Below, in pieces: positions 49,325 to 56,485 of a stretch of 56,873 bases of DNA. The stretch is from assembly GCA_005879205.1 (NCBI GenBank), contig VBLD01000118.1, forward strand, positions 4,218-61,090. Direction: 5' to 3'. Origin of the DNA: Deltaproteobacteria bacterium. Lineage in GTDB: Bacteria; Desulfobacterota; Binatia; DP-6. The position numbers and the translations under genes are program-made. Within the stretch, counting starts at the first letter, position 1. The number at the start of each line of letters is the position of its first letter. The notes beneath the pieces are model-generated. The model was not told the origin of the DNA and made no database searches. It worked only from the letters and a program-made list of their open reading frames with translations.

Positions 49325-50220
49325 GCACGCCGGCGCTCGTCACCACTCCGCTCGCCGCGGCCTACGAGTATTGCGCGGCGCGCACCCGTCGCGCGTCGTC
49401 GAACTTCTACTGGGGCTTCCGGCTGCTCACGCCCGAGCGGCGCCGCTCGCTCTGCGCGGTCTACGCGTTCTGCCGGGCGGCCGACGACATCGCCGACGAG
49501 CCCGGCGCGACGGCCGATCCGGAGCGGCTCCTGGCGCGCTGGCGGGCGGAGCTCGACGCGGTCTACCGGGGCCGCCCGCGCCACCCGATCGGCGTCGCGC
49601 TGGCCGACACCGTCGAGCGTTTCGCGATCGCGCGCGAGCACTTCGAGGCCGTCATCACGGGCGTCGAGACGGACCTCCGGCGCGACCGCTACGAGACGTG
49701 GGAAGGTGACCTCGCCGCGTACTGTCATTGCGTGGCGAGCTCGGTCGGCCTGATCGCGATCGAGATCTTCGGCTACCAGAACCCCTCGGCGCGCCAGTAT
49801 GCCGTGCACCTCGGGCTGGCGTTCCAGCTCACCAACATCCTGCGCGACGTCGCCGAGGACGCGCGCCGCGGCCGCATCTACCTGCCGCGCGAGGACCTCC
49901 GGCGCTCCGGCTGCCCCGAGGAGGACGTCCTCGCCGGGCATTGCACGGAGGCGTTCCGGCGCGTCATGGCGTTCGAGTGTGCGCGCGCCGGCGAGCACTA
50001 TGGGCGCGCGCGCTTCCTGCTGGCCGAGGAGGACCGGCCGACGCTCGCGCCCGCCGAGGCGATGCGTCTCATCTACGAGCAGCTGCTGCGCCGCGTGATG
50101 TTCCGCCGCTACGACGTCTTCGGGCCGAAGGTGCGGCTCACGCGGCCGGAGAAGGCGGGGCTCGCGATGGCGGCCTGGGCTCGCCCGCACCTGAGCTTCC
50201 TCTACCGGCTGGTGGGATGA
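49321..50220 (+). CDS. hpnD: Presqualene diphosphate synthase HpnD
   Basis: Condenses two farnesyl diphosphates to presqualene diphosphate. RRASSNFYWGFRLLTPERRRSLCAVYAFCRAADDIADEP holds the first Asp-rich motif and LAFQLTNILRDVAEDARRGRIYLPREDLRRSG the second. The intermediate VITGVETDLRRDRYETW and YCHCVASSVGLIAIEIFGY are typical. It has 299 residues. Overlaps by ATGA on both sides. The farnesyl diphosphate synthase that supplies it is not in the window. Confidence 0.93.
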   Translation: MSTPALVTTPLAAAYEYCAARTRRASSNFYWGFRLLTPERRRSLCAVYAFCRAADDIADEPGATADPERLLARWRAELDAVYRGRPRHPIGVALADTVERFAIAREHFEAVITGVETDLRRDRYETWEGDLAAYCHCVASSVGLIAIEIFGYQNPSARQYAVHLGLAFQLTNILRDVAEDARRGRIYLPREDLRRSGCPEEDVLAGHCTEAFRRVMAFECARAGEHYGRARFLLAEEDRPTLAPAEAMRLIYEQLLRRVMFRRYDVFGPKVRLTRPEKAGLAMAAWARPHLSFLYRLVG

Positions 50221-51632
50221 CCGCCCCGCCCCGCGTCGCGGTGGTGGGCGGCGGCTTCGCGGGGCTTGCCGCGGCCGTCCGTCTGGCGCGCCGGGGTGCC
50301 GCCGTGACCCTCGTCGAGCGGCGTCCCTTCCTCGGTGGCCGGGCCTACTCGTTCACCGATCCCGCCACCGGCGACGTGGTGGACAACGGGCCGCACGCTC
50401 TCATGGGCGCCTACACGGCGGCGCTCGACTTCCTCGGCGAGATCGGCGCCACGGCGAAGCTCGCGTTCCAGCCGCGCCTCCGCGTGGCGCTGGCGGATCC
50501 CGGGCTCGGCCTCGGCGTCGTCGCCGCGCCGCCGCTGCCGGGTCCCCTCCAGGCGCCCGCCGCGCTGCTCCGCTATCGCCTGCTCGGCCCGCGTGACCGG
50601 GTGCGGCTGCTCACGGGGGCGGTCCGCCTGGCCGCTCGCTCGTCGGGGTCGCTGTCCAGGACGACCGTGGCGGAGGCGCTGGCGGCAGTCGGACAGTCGC
50701 CGGCAGCCTGCGCCCGCTTCTGGCATCCGCTCGCGATCGCGACGCTGAACGAGCTGCCCGGCGCCGCGGCCGCGGCGCCCTTCGCCGCGGTCCTCCGCAA
50801 GGCCTTCTTCGCCGGCGCGCGCGCTGCCCGCTTCGCGCTCTCCCGCGTGCCGCTCTCGGAGCTGTACACGGTGGATGCGCAGCGCGCGATCGAGCGGGCG
50901 GGCGGCACGGTGCGGACCGGCGCCGCAGTGGCCACGCTCGCGCTCGGCCCGGAGGGCGTCGAGGCCCTCGTCCTCCGCGACGGCACCCGCGTCGCAGCCG
51001 ACGCCGTCGTGCTGGCCGTCCCGGTGGCGGCGCTTCTCCGGCTGCTTCCGTCGCGGCTCCGCGACGCGCCGCCGTTCCGGCCGCTCGCCAGCGTCGGGAC
51101 GTCGCCGATCGTCAGCGTCCACGTCTGGCTCGACCGTCACGTCGGCTGGGGCGGCCCCTTCCTCGGTCTGCTCGGCGGCCGCGCGCAGTGGCTCTTCGAC
51201 GCCGGCGTGGCGGCGGATGGTGGCCACCGGATCGCGAGCGTGACCAGCGGCGCCCGCTTCTGGGACGACGCCGCCGACGACGAGATCGCGGCCGAGGTGC
51301 TGGCCGATGCTGCGGCGGTGCTGCCGGCGCTCGGGCGCGTGCGGGTGCGACGCACGCTCGTCATCCGCGAGCGACACGCCACGCTCTCGCTCACGCCGGC
51401 CGCCGACGCGGTCCGGCCCGACGTCGAGACGCCGGTCGCCAACCTCTTCCTGGCCGGCGACTGGGTTCAGACCCACCTCCCCGCGACCATCGAGAGCGCC
51501 GTGATCTCCGGTCGCGCGGCGGCGGACCGGGCGCTCCCGGCAGCGACGCGACGGGCGCGGCCGGTACCCTGGCGCCCGGACGCCCCGGCCCCGAGCGCCC
51601 TCCCTTCCGCGACACTCCCTCCCTCGCCCTAG
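50217..51632 (+). CDS. hpnE: Hydroxysqualene dehydroxylase HpnE
   Basis: FAD enzyme reducing hydroxysqualene to squalene. The Rossmann loop VAVVGGGFAGLAAAVRLARRGAAVTLVE opens it. FLGGRAYSFTDPATGDVVDNGPHALMGAYTAALDFL, FWHPLAIATLNELPGAAAAAPF and the C-terminal FAD contact LFLAGDWVQTHLPATIESAVISGRAAAD follow. It belongs to the amine-oxidase/phytoene-desaturase superfamily, but the HpnC-HpnD context identifies it. It has 471 residues including a Pro/Ala-rich tail. It is the last gene of the operon; the stop is followed by a 119-base gap. Confidence 0.93.
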   Translation: MTAPPRVAVVGGGFAGLAAAVRLARRGAAVTLVERRPFLGGRAYSFTDPATGDVVDNGPHALMGAYTAALDFLGEIGATAKLAFQPRLRVALADPGLGLGVVAAPPLPGPLQAPAALLRYRLLGPRDRVRLLTGAVRLAARSSGSLSRTTVAEALAAVGQSPAACARFWHPLAIATLNELPGAAAAAPFAAVLRKAFFAGARAARFALSRVPLSELYTVDAQRAIERAGGTVRTGAAVATLALGPEGVEALVLRDGTRVAADAVVLAVPVAALLRLLPSRLRDAPPFRPLASVGTSPIVSVHVWLDRHVGWGGPFLGLLGGRAQWLFDAGVAADGGHRIASVTSGARFWDDAADDEIAAEVLADAAAVLPALGRVRVRRTLVIRERHATLSLTPAADAVRPDVETPVANLFLAGDWVQTHLPATIESAVISGRAAADRALPAATRRARPVPWRPDAPAPSALPSATLPPSP

Positions 51633-51751
51633 CGTCAAGACCTTAGCAGACCCGATAAGCAAGGTTGGCACGGCGAGCACGGCGACGCCGTTCTCGCGTG
51701 GGGCAGCCGGTGGCACCGGGCTTGCTGAAGGCGGCCAGAGGAGGGAAGGCG

Positions 51752-51928
51752 ATGGCAAAGCACATCACCCTGCTGGATCTCGTGACGGTGGTCTCGAGCC
51801 TTGCGCGCAGCGATGCCGAGGTCGTCGCCACGGTCATCTACCTGGTGAATTCTGGCAAGGTCCGTCTCGCGGGGAACTTCCGCGGTGCCCGCTTCGCGCT
51901 CGAGCCCGACGGAGCCGTCGCCGCCTGA
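51752..51928 (+). CDS. Small conserved protein, paralogue of the gene at 54477-54659
   Basis: Fifty-eight residues, function unknown. ITLLDLVTVVSSLARSDAEVVATVIYLVN looks like a short helical N-terminus and SGKVRLAGNFRGARFAL a beta hairpin. The paralogue on the other strand near 54.6 kb shares the pattern TLLDLV-x-V-x-ARS-x-AE-x-x-ATV-x-x-x-VN-x-G-x-VRL-x-G-x-F-x-G-x-RF. A strong GAGGAGGGAAGG precedes the ATG. The 285 bases after it (51929-52213) hold no gene that can be supported. Confidence 0.75.
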   Translation: MAKHITLLDLVTVVSSLARSDAEVVATVIYLVNSGKVRLAGNFRGARFALEPDGAVAA

Positions 51929-52213
51929 GGCGCCTTCCGGCGGGGTCGAGCACGGCCTCGCGTGTTGCTCGGCTTCGTCTCGTCGTCGTATGGCCGGCGA
52001 CGTGGCGGGCCGAGCGTTCTTCGCCAGGAGACCCAGGACCGCGGCGCTGGTGACCCCGGCGGCAGCGGCGGTCGTGGTCGGGGGCCTCGTTCTCTCCCCG
52101 AACTTGCACCGCACCGGACGTACCACGCGCTCGGCGGCTCCGGGCTGACCCGTCCTGGCCTGACGCCGTCCGATCGTGGCCGAGGCGTCCGAGCCCTGCT
52201 ACAGTTTCGCAAG

Positions 52214-52711
52214 ATGCCCTCCCCGCAGCGCTACAGCGTGGTGGTCGCGAAGGACTATCTCAAGTTCTCGGCGGCGCACTTCATCGCCTACCCGGGCTTC
52301 CGCGAGCCGCTTCACGGCCACAACTACCAGGTGTCGGTCCGCGTCGAGGCCGATCTCGGGCCCGACGGCTACGTGCTCGACTTCGGGCTCGTGAAGCGGG
52401 TGGCGCACGAGCTCTGTCGCGAGCTGGACGAGCGCGTGCTGCTGCCGCTCGAGAGCGACTGCCTCGTCACCGAGCGCACCGAAGACGCCGTCGAGGTGGT
52501 CACCGCCACCGGCGAGCGCTTCCGCTTCCCGGCGGGCGACGTACGCCTGCTCCCCATCGCGCACAGCTCGGCGGAGGAGCTGGCGGCCTATCTGCTCGGT
52601 CGGGTGCGGGACGCGCTGCACGCGGAGGTCGGCGGGCGAGGACTCCTCGCGCTGGAGGTCGGTGTCGCCGAGGCGCCCGGCCAGGTGGCGTACTACCGCG
52701 AGGCGTTTTGA
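52214..52711 (+). CDS. 6-pyruvoyl-tetrahydropterin synthase/QueD-like T-fold protein, atypical active site
   Basis: T-fold enzyme of the PTPS/QueD family. Zinc ligands are visible in FSAAHFIAYPGFREPLHGHNYQVSV (three His) and the dimer-contact strand in GYVLDFGLVKRVAHELCRELDERVLLP. IAHSSAEELAAYLL supplies the later catalytic His/Glu region. The catalytic Cys usually found 4-6 residues before HGH is absent, and there is an inserted segment (ERTEDAVEVVTATGERFRFPAGDVRLL) as in larger PTPS. It has 165 residues. It might act in queuosine (with queE and folE of this window) or another pterin pathway; the missing Cys leaves the reaction open. Confidence 0.8.
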   Translation: MPSPQRYSVVVAKDYLKFSAAHFIAYPGFREPLHGHNYQVSVRVEADLGPDGYVLDFGLVKRVAHELCRELDERVLLPLESDCLVTERTEDAVEVVTATGERFRFPAGDVRLLPIAHSSAEELAAYLLGRVRDALHAEVGGRGLLALEVGVAEAPGQVAYYREAF

Positions 52712-52971
52712 GGGCCGCGCTCGTCCTCGTGGCCGCTCTCGGCTGCGGGCCGGCGCTTCCCGATCCCGACACGCCCGGGGCGGTCGTCCTGCGGACGCGT
52801 TGCACGGGCTGCCACGGTCTCAACGCGCCGGGCAGCATGACGTTCCCGATGTGGCAGGTGCAGCTCGAGCGCATGCGCGGTCTGTTCGCGCAGCGCGGGC
52901 TCCCGTGGCTCGACGCCCGCGAGGAGCGCGCGCTCCTCGACTATCTCGCGGCGCACGCCGGCACGAGCTGA
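52708..52971 (+). CDS. Small monohaem cytochrome c-like protein
   Basis: Eighty-seven residues from a TTG overlapping the PTPS-like stop. A hydrophobic N-terminus (RAALVLVAALGCGPALP) is a signal peptide, possibly lipoprotein-like at ALGC. One haem motif CTGCH follows at about residues 32-36, then a Met-containing stretch (GSMTFPMWQVQLERMR) that may give the sixth ligand, and a C-terminal helix (EERALLDYLAAHAG). It is probably a periplasmic electron carrier. The TTG start has no ribosome-binding site of its own, so coupling to the upstream gene is likely. Confidence 0.75.
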   Translation: MRAALVLVAALGCGPALPDPDTPGAVVLRTRCTGCHGLNAPGSMTFPMWQVQLERMRGLFAQRGLPWLDAREERALLDYLAAHAGTS

Positions 52972-52974
52972 AGC

Positions 52975-54255
52975 GTGACGCGTCCCGAGCGCACGTACTA
53001 CGTCGTCTCCGGGCTCTACACGGTCGCGCAGTTCTTCATCGCGCCGATCTATCCTCTCTTCCTGCTGAGTCGCGGGCTCGACCTGTTCCAGACCAACGCG
53101 GTGCTCGCCACCTACCTGATCACGGTGTTCGTGTTCGAGGTTCCGACCGGCGCAATCGCGGACCGCTTCGGCCGCAAACGGTCGTTCCTGGCCGCCTGCG
53201 TGATCCGTATGGTCGCGTACGCGCTCTACGCGTTCACGCGCGGGTTCGCGGACTGCCTCGTCGCCGAGTTCATTGATGCGGTTGGTACCACGCTTGCGAG
53301 CGGCGCGCTCGAGGCCTGGGTGGTCGACGAGGTGCGGGCGCACGGCGACACGCGCCCCACCGACACGCTCTTCGCCCGCGCGCAGGTCGTATCGCGCGCG
53401 TCGATGATCGTCGGCGGGGTCGCCTGCGGATATCTCGCCGAGCTCGGCTGGACGCTCCCCTGGCTCGTCTGCAGCGCGCTCTTCGTCGTGACTGGCCTGG
53501 TGGCCGCGACGTCGATGCGGGAGACGCGCGTGGCGGCGCCGGCCCGGTCGCTCGGCCGGACCGCACTCGATGCGCTCCGGGCCGTGCGTGCCGCACCCGT
53601 GCTGGTCCTGCTGTGCGCGCTGACCGGCGTCGCGGCCTTCGCGAGCTTCCCGCTCCACATCCTCTGGCAGCCGCATCTCGAGGCGCTCGCCGGTAAAGGG
53701 CTCTGGCGGATGGGCTGGATCCTCGCGCTCCTCAACCTGACCGCCCTCGTCGGCAATGCGGTCCTGCCACGGCTGCTGAGACAGTTCGCGCGCGAGACGG
53801 TGCTCGCCGCGGCCTCGTTGTGGCGCGCGGTCACGGTGGGCTTCGCGGCAGCCGCGACGGCCGCGTCGCCGATGGTCGCGGGCGTCGTCCTCCAGGAGAT
53901 CGCCTTCGGGCTGAGCGACCCGGTGCTGCTGGCCTGGACGAACGAGCACGTCGCACCCGGCGAGCGCGCGACGGTCCTCTCGGTGCGCTCGACGTTCTTC
54001 ACGCTCGGCGGGGCCTCCGGGCTCCTGACCCTCGGCCTCGTCGCGCGCGACGCCGGCATCCCGAGGGCGTGGGCGATCGAAGCCGTCCTCTTCGCGCTCG
54101 TCGCGCCGCTCTATCTGGTGCTCGGGCGCCTGGCCGGGCGCGTGCCGGCGGGCGAGCCGGCGGTCGGGCCGACGGTGGCCGTGCCGGCGAAGGTGGCCCC
54201 GCCGTCGGTGGAGCCGGTGTATGTCGCCGAGCGCGACGGCGTGGAGGTTCTCTAG
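52975..54255 (+). CDS. Major facilitator superfamily transporter
   Basis: A 426-residue protein with about 12 membrane helices. The loop between helices 2 and 3 reads PTGAIADRFGRKRSFLAACV, the MFS A-motif (GxxxDRxGRK). It begins TYYVVSGLYTVAQFFIAPIYPLFLLSRGLDLFQTN. The second half repeats the layout around VLLCALTGVAAFASFPLHILWQPHLEALAGKG. The group resembles drug/DHA1-type or unassigned MFS proteins; substrate unknown. The GTG start lies 3 bases after the cytochrome gene. The last 4 bases overlap the convergent small gene. Confidence 0.88.
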   Translation: MTRPERTYYVVSGLYTVAQFFIAPIYPLFLLSRGLDLFQTNAVLATYLITVFVFEVPTGAIADRFGRKRSFLAACVIRMVAYALYAFTRGFADCLVAEFIDAVGTTLASGALEAWVVDEVRAHGDTRPTDTLFARAQVVSRASMIVGGVACGYLAELGWTLPWLVCSALFVVTGLVAATSMRETRVAAPARSLGRTALDALRAVRAAPVLVLLCALTGVAAFASFPLHILWQPHLEALAGKGLWRMGWILALLNLTALVGNAVLPRLLRQFARETVLAAASLWRAVTVGFAAAATAASPMVAGVVLQEIAFGLSDPVLLAWTNEHVAPGERATVLSVRSTFFTLGGASGLLTLGLVARDAGIPRAWAIEAVLFALVAPLYLVLGRLAGRVPAGEPAVGPTVAVPAKVAPPSVEPVYVAERDGVEVL

Positions 54256-54458
54256 GCCGGCAGCTCTTCGCTCGGGGCTTCGATCTCGTGGGCGAACAGG
54301 ATGAGCTTCTGGCCGCCGTCGAAGTCGACGGTGAACAGCTGGCGGCCGAGGTTCTCACGCTCCGAGATCACGGTCCCCGGTGTGGCGCGGCGAACGACTC
54401 CACCGGGATACACGATCGTGCGTGTCGAGCGGCAACGCGTCCCTGGCACGAATGACAT
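54252..54458 (-). CDS. Small protein of unknown function
   Basis: Sixty-eight residues, not recognised. It looks all-beta (TRTIVYPGGVVRRATPGTVISE, then GRQLFTVDFDGGQKLILFAHEIEA), like a small SH3- or KOW-type barrel, with an acidic Pro-containing tail. GAGAAGG lies before the ATG. It follows the 60-residue gene by 18 bases on the same strand and is probably co-transcribed with it. Confidence 0.6.
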   Translation of the reverse strand: MSFVPGTRCRSTRTIVYPGGVVRRATPGTVISERENLGRQLFTVDFDGGQKLILFAHEIEAPSEELPA

Positions 54459-54476
54459 GGCTTTCTCCTTCTCCGA

Positions 54477-54659
54477 TCAGGCCGCCGCGAGGGCGTCCAG
54501 CTCCAAACCCGTCTCGAAGCGCGTCCCCTTGAACGTTCCGCAGAGTCGCACGTGGCCGCGGTTCACCATGAAGACGACCGTGGCCAGAATCTCTGCCTCC
54601 GAGCGGGCGTGCTCGGCGACGGCGTTCACGAGATCGAGCAGTGTGGTGTTCGGCACCAT
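54477..54659 (-). CDS. Small conserved protein, paralogue of the gene at 51752-51928
   Basis: Sixty residues. TTLLDLVNAVAEHARSEAEILATVVFMVNRGHVRLCGTFKGTRF aligns without gaps to the protein at 51.8 kb. The tail (ETGLELDALAAA) differs. Function unknown. It heads a two-gene unit with the 68-residue beta-rich protein. Confidence 0.75.
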   Translation of the reverse strand: MVPNTTLLDLVNAVAEHARSEAEILATVVFMVNRGHVRLCGTFKGTRFETGLELDALAAA

Positions 54660-55074
54660 CGTCCGTATGCTCTACGTTCCTCTTCGCAAGTTGGATGCCA
54701 GCCGTGCGACGAGGTTACCGAGCGCCGGGCGGTCGCGCGCAGCCTCGTCTTTCGGGACGGCGCCGGATCGGCGCCAGCTTCGCCCGCCCAAAGAATTAGC
54801 ACGTGCCTGCCCCCGCGCTGCGAACCGGCGTTCACAGGCCGCCGCCGTCGGGCCACGGTTCACCCGCCGCGCGGCCGTGTCGGACGAACTGACGCCGCCG
54901 GTCAACCTCCCGGACTCGGTCGCTCGTTCGGGTTTCCCCGCTGCCGTTCGTCGAACAGAGGAGGACGATGCCATGCCGTATGCGTTGGCCCTCGTGCCGC
55001 GCCCGCCCTGTTGCTTCAGCAGGCCCCTGGTGTATGCGCCAGGAATCCACGTCACCCGCAGGAGGGACAAACGC
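54660..55074. other. Intergenic region before the GST gene
   Basis: 415 bases with no gene that can be supported. It separates the divergent small-gene pair from the GST. Near its right end are a possible promoter (55011-55038) and the AGGAGGGA ribosome-binding site of the GST. No RNA gene, repeat or riboswitch was recognised. Confidence 0.4.
55011..55038 (+). promoter_or_regulatory. Possible promoter of the GST/selenoprotein pair
   Basis: TTGCTT at 55011-55016, a 16-base spacer, TATGCG at 55033-55038, then AGGAGGGA 8 bases ahead of the ATG at 55075. Confidence 0.35.
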
Positions 55075-55683
55075 ATGAAGGTCTACGATTTCGTCGGAGC
55101 GCCGAACCCGAAGAAGCTGCGCGTGTACCTCGCCGAGAAGGGCATCAACATCGCGTCGCAGCCGGTCAACATCGTGACCGGGGAGAACCGCCAGCCGGAG
55201 TTCCTCAAGAAGAACCCGCTCGGCGGCCTGCCCGTCCTCGAGCTCGACGACGGCAGCCAGTTGACCGAATCGCTCACCATCATGGAGTACCTCGAGGAGC
55301 TGAATCCCAAGCCGCCGATGATCGGGACGACGCCGATCGAGCGCGCCCGGGTGCGCGAGCTCGAGCGCATCTGCGAGCTCGGCGTGCTGTCGTCGGTGGC
55401 GCAGGTATTCCAGAACACCCATCCGTTCATGGCCGGTCGGCTGAAGCAGTCCCCGGACGCGGCCGAGAACGCGCGCAACCGGCTGGCGGCCAACCTGAAG
55501 GTCGTGGACACGAAGATCGGTGACCGGCCGTTCGTCGCCGGATCGCGGCCGTCGATCGCCGACTGTACGCTGTTCGCGGCGCTGGAGTTCGCCGAGTTCG
55601 CGCAGGTGCCGCTCGATCCGGCGTTCAAGAACATCAACCGCTGGTACGCGGGCTTCAAGGAGCGCCCGAGCGCGCAGGCCTAG
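55075..55683 (+). CDS. Glutathione S-transferase
   Basis: A 202-residue cytosolic-type GST. The thioredoxin-like N-domain (KVYDFVGAPNPKKLRVYLAEKGINIASQPVNI) continues with the cis-Pro loop GGLPVLELDDGSQLTESLTIMEYLEELNP, where ES binds the gamma-glutamyl group. The helical C-domain includes RPFVAGSRPSIADCTLFAALEFAEF, the conserved N-capping SIAD motif. The residue facing glutathione is probably in GAPNPKK rather than a Tyr/Ser of the common classes. It lies 3 bases before the selenoprotein gene, suggesting a joint role in peroxide detoxification. Confidence 0.88.
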   Translation: MKVYDFVGAPNPKKLRVYLAEKGINIASQPVNIVTGENRQPEFLKKNPLGGLPVLELDDGSQLTESLTIMEYLEELNPKPPMIGTTPIERARVRELERICELGVLSSVAQVFQNTHPFMAGRLKQSPDAAENARNRLAANLKVVDTKIGDRPFVAGSRPSIADCTLFAALEFAEFAQVPLDPAFKNINRWYAGFKERPSAQA

Positions 55684-55686
55684 CGC

Positions 55687-56485
55687 GTGCTGACTCTTCT
55701 CGGACCGCTGCTCGCGGCGGGCGGCTTCGGGCTCTACTTCCTCTCGAGCTTCCGCCTCGCGCGCTACCGGCGCCGTCCATGGGAGTTCGTCGCGCTCGTC
55801 GCCGCCGGGGCGGTGCTCGGCGCGTACCGCCTGGCGGCGGCGCCGAGCGCCGCGACGGCGACGGCCGCCGCGCTCGCCGTCGGCATCCTCGCCTTCGCCT
55901 GCTGGTTCCTCTTCTCGTTCTCGATGTACGGCGAGCGCGAGGACCGGCCGCGGGTCGGCGAGCGGTTCCCCGACTTCACGCTGCCGACCTCCGACGGCCG
56001 CATCTTCCGGCTGGCCGAGGCCCGCGGCCGCCGCCTGCTCCTCGTCTGCTACCGCGGCATCTGGTGACCCTTCTGCACGACGGAGCTCGGCGAGCTCCGC
56101 CGTCACTATCGGGAGATCCGCGAGCGCGGCGTCGACGTGCTCGCCGTCAGCGTCGACCCGCCGGAGGTGTCCGAGAAGCTCCGGCAGAAGCTCGGCGTCG
56201 GCATCCGCTTTCTCTCCGACGAGCGCGGCATCCTGATGAACGCGCTCGACGTCCGCGATCGCGACGCATTGCCGCCGGACTTCGTCACCGGCGGTCTCGG
56301 CAAGGGTCGCGAGAGCCGGGACATCTTCCTCGCCACGAGCTTCCTCGTCGACGAGGGCGGGGTCATCCGCTGGGTCTCCCGCCCGGACACCTACCGTGTC
56401 CGCGCCTCCGCGCGCGAGGTGCTGGAGGCGATCGACGCTCTCGGGGCGCGCGCCTCTCAGCGCGCGCGCGTCGGTGTCGACGTAG
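55687..56485 (+). CDS. Membrane-anchored peroxiredoxin-like selenoprotein (in-frame TGA = Sec127)
   Basis: The GTG start gives an N-terminus with three likely membrane helices (LLGPLLAAGGFGLYFLSSF, FVALVAAGAVLGAYRLAAA, AALAVGILAFACWFLFSF). A thioredoxin-fold/AhpC-TSA domain follows from ~residue 90: VGERFPDFTLPTSDGRIFRL, LLLVCYRGIW, then TGA, then PFCTTELGELRRHY, DVLAVSVDPPEVSEKLRQKLG, FLSDERG and FLVDEGGVIRWVSRPDTY. Homologues have Cys where the TGA lies (RGxWCPFC), so it reads as selenocysteine in a UxxC motif. The homologous part ends near 56460. The frame then runs on over the opposing sulfatase gene to 56841, but one extra base near 56460-56480 would restore a stop at 56483-56485, the end used here. 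Confidence 0.82.
56065..56104 (+). promoter_or_regulatory. Selenocysteine codon and bacterial SECIS-like hairpin
   Basis: TGA at 56065-56067 is followed by a stem GGAGCTC (56082-56088) / GAGCTCC (56092-56098) with apical loop GGC. A lower extension GACGG / CCGTC carries a small bulge. Twenty-one bases separate TGA from the loop and the loop starts with G, both within the known bacterial SECIS pattern. Confidence 0.7.

Noticed and set aside
48428..51632. Reading hpnC, hpnD and hpnE as carotenoid genes (crtB, crtB, crtI)
   Set aside because: The tandem pair of squalene-synthase-type proteins with NFWQD and NILRD motifs, the HpnE-type oxidoreductase and the adjacent squalene-hopene cyclase identify the squalene route.
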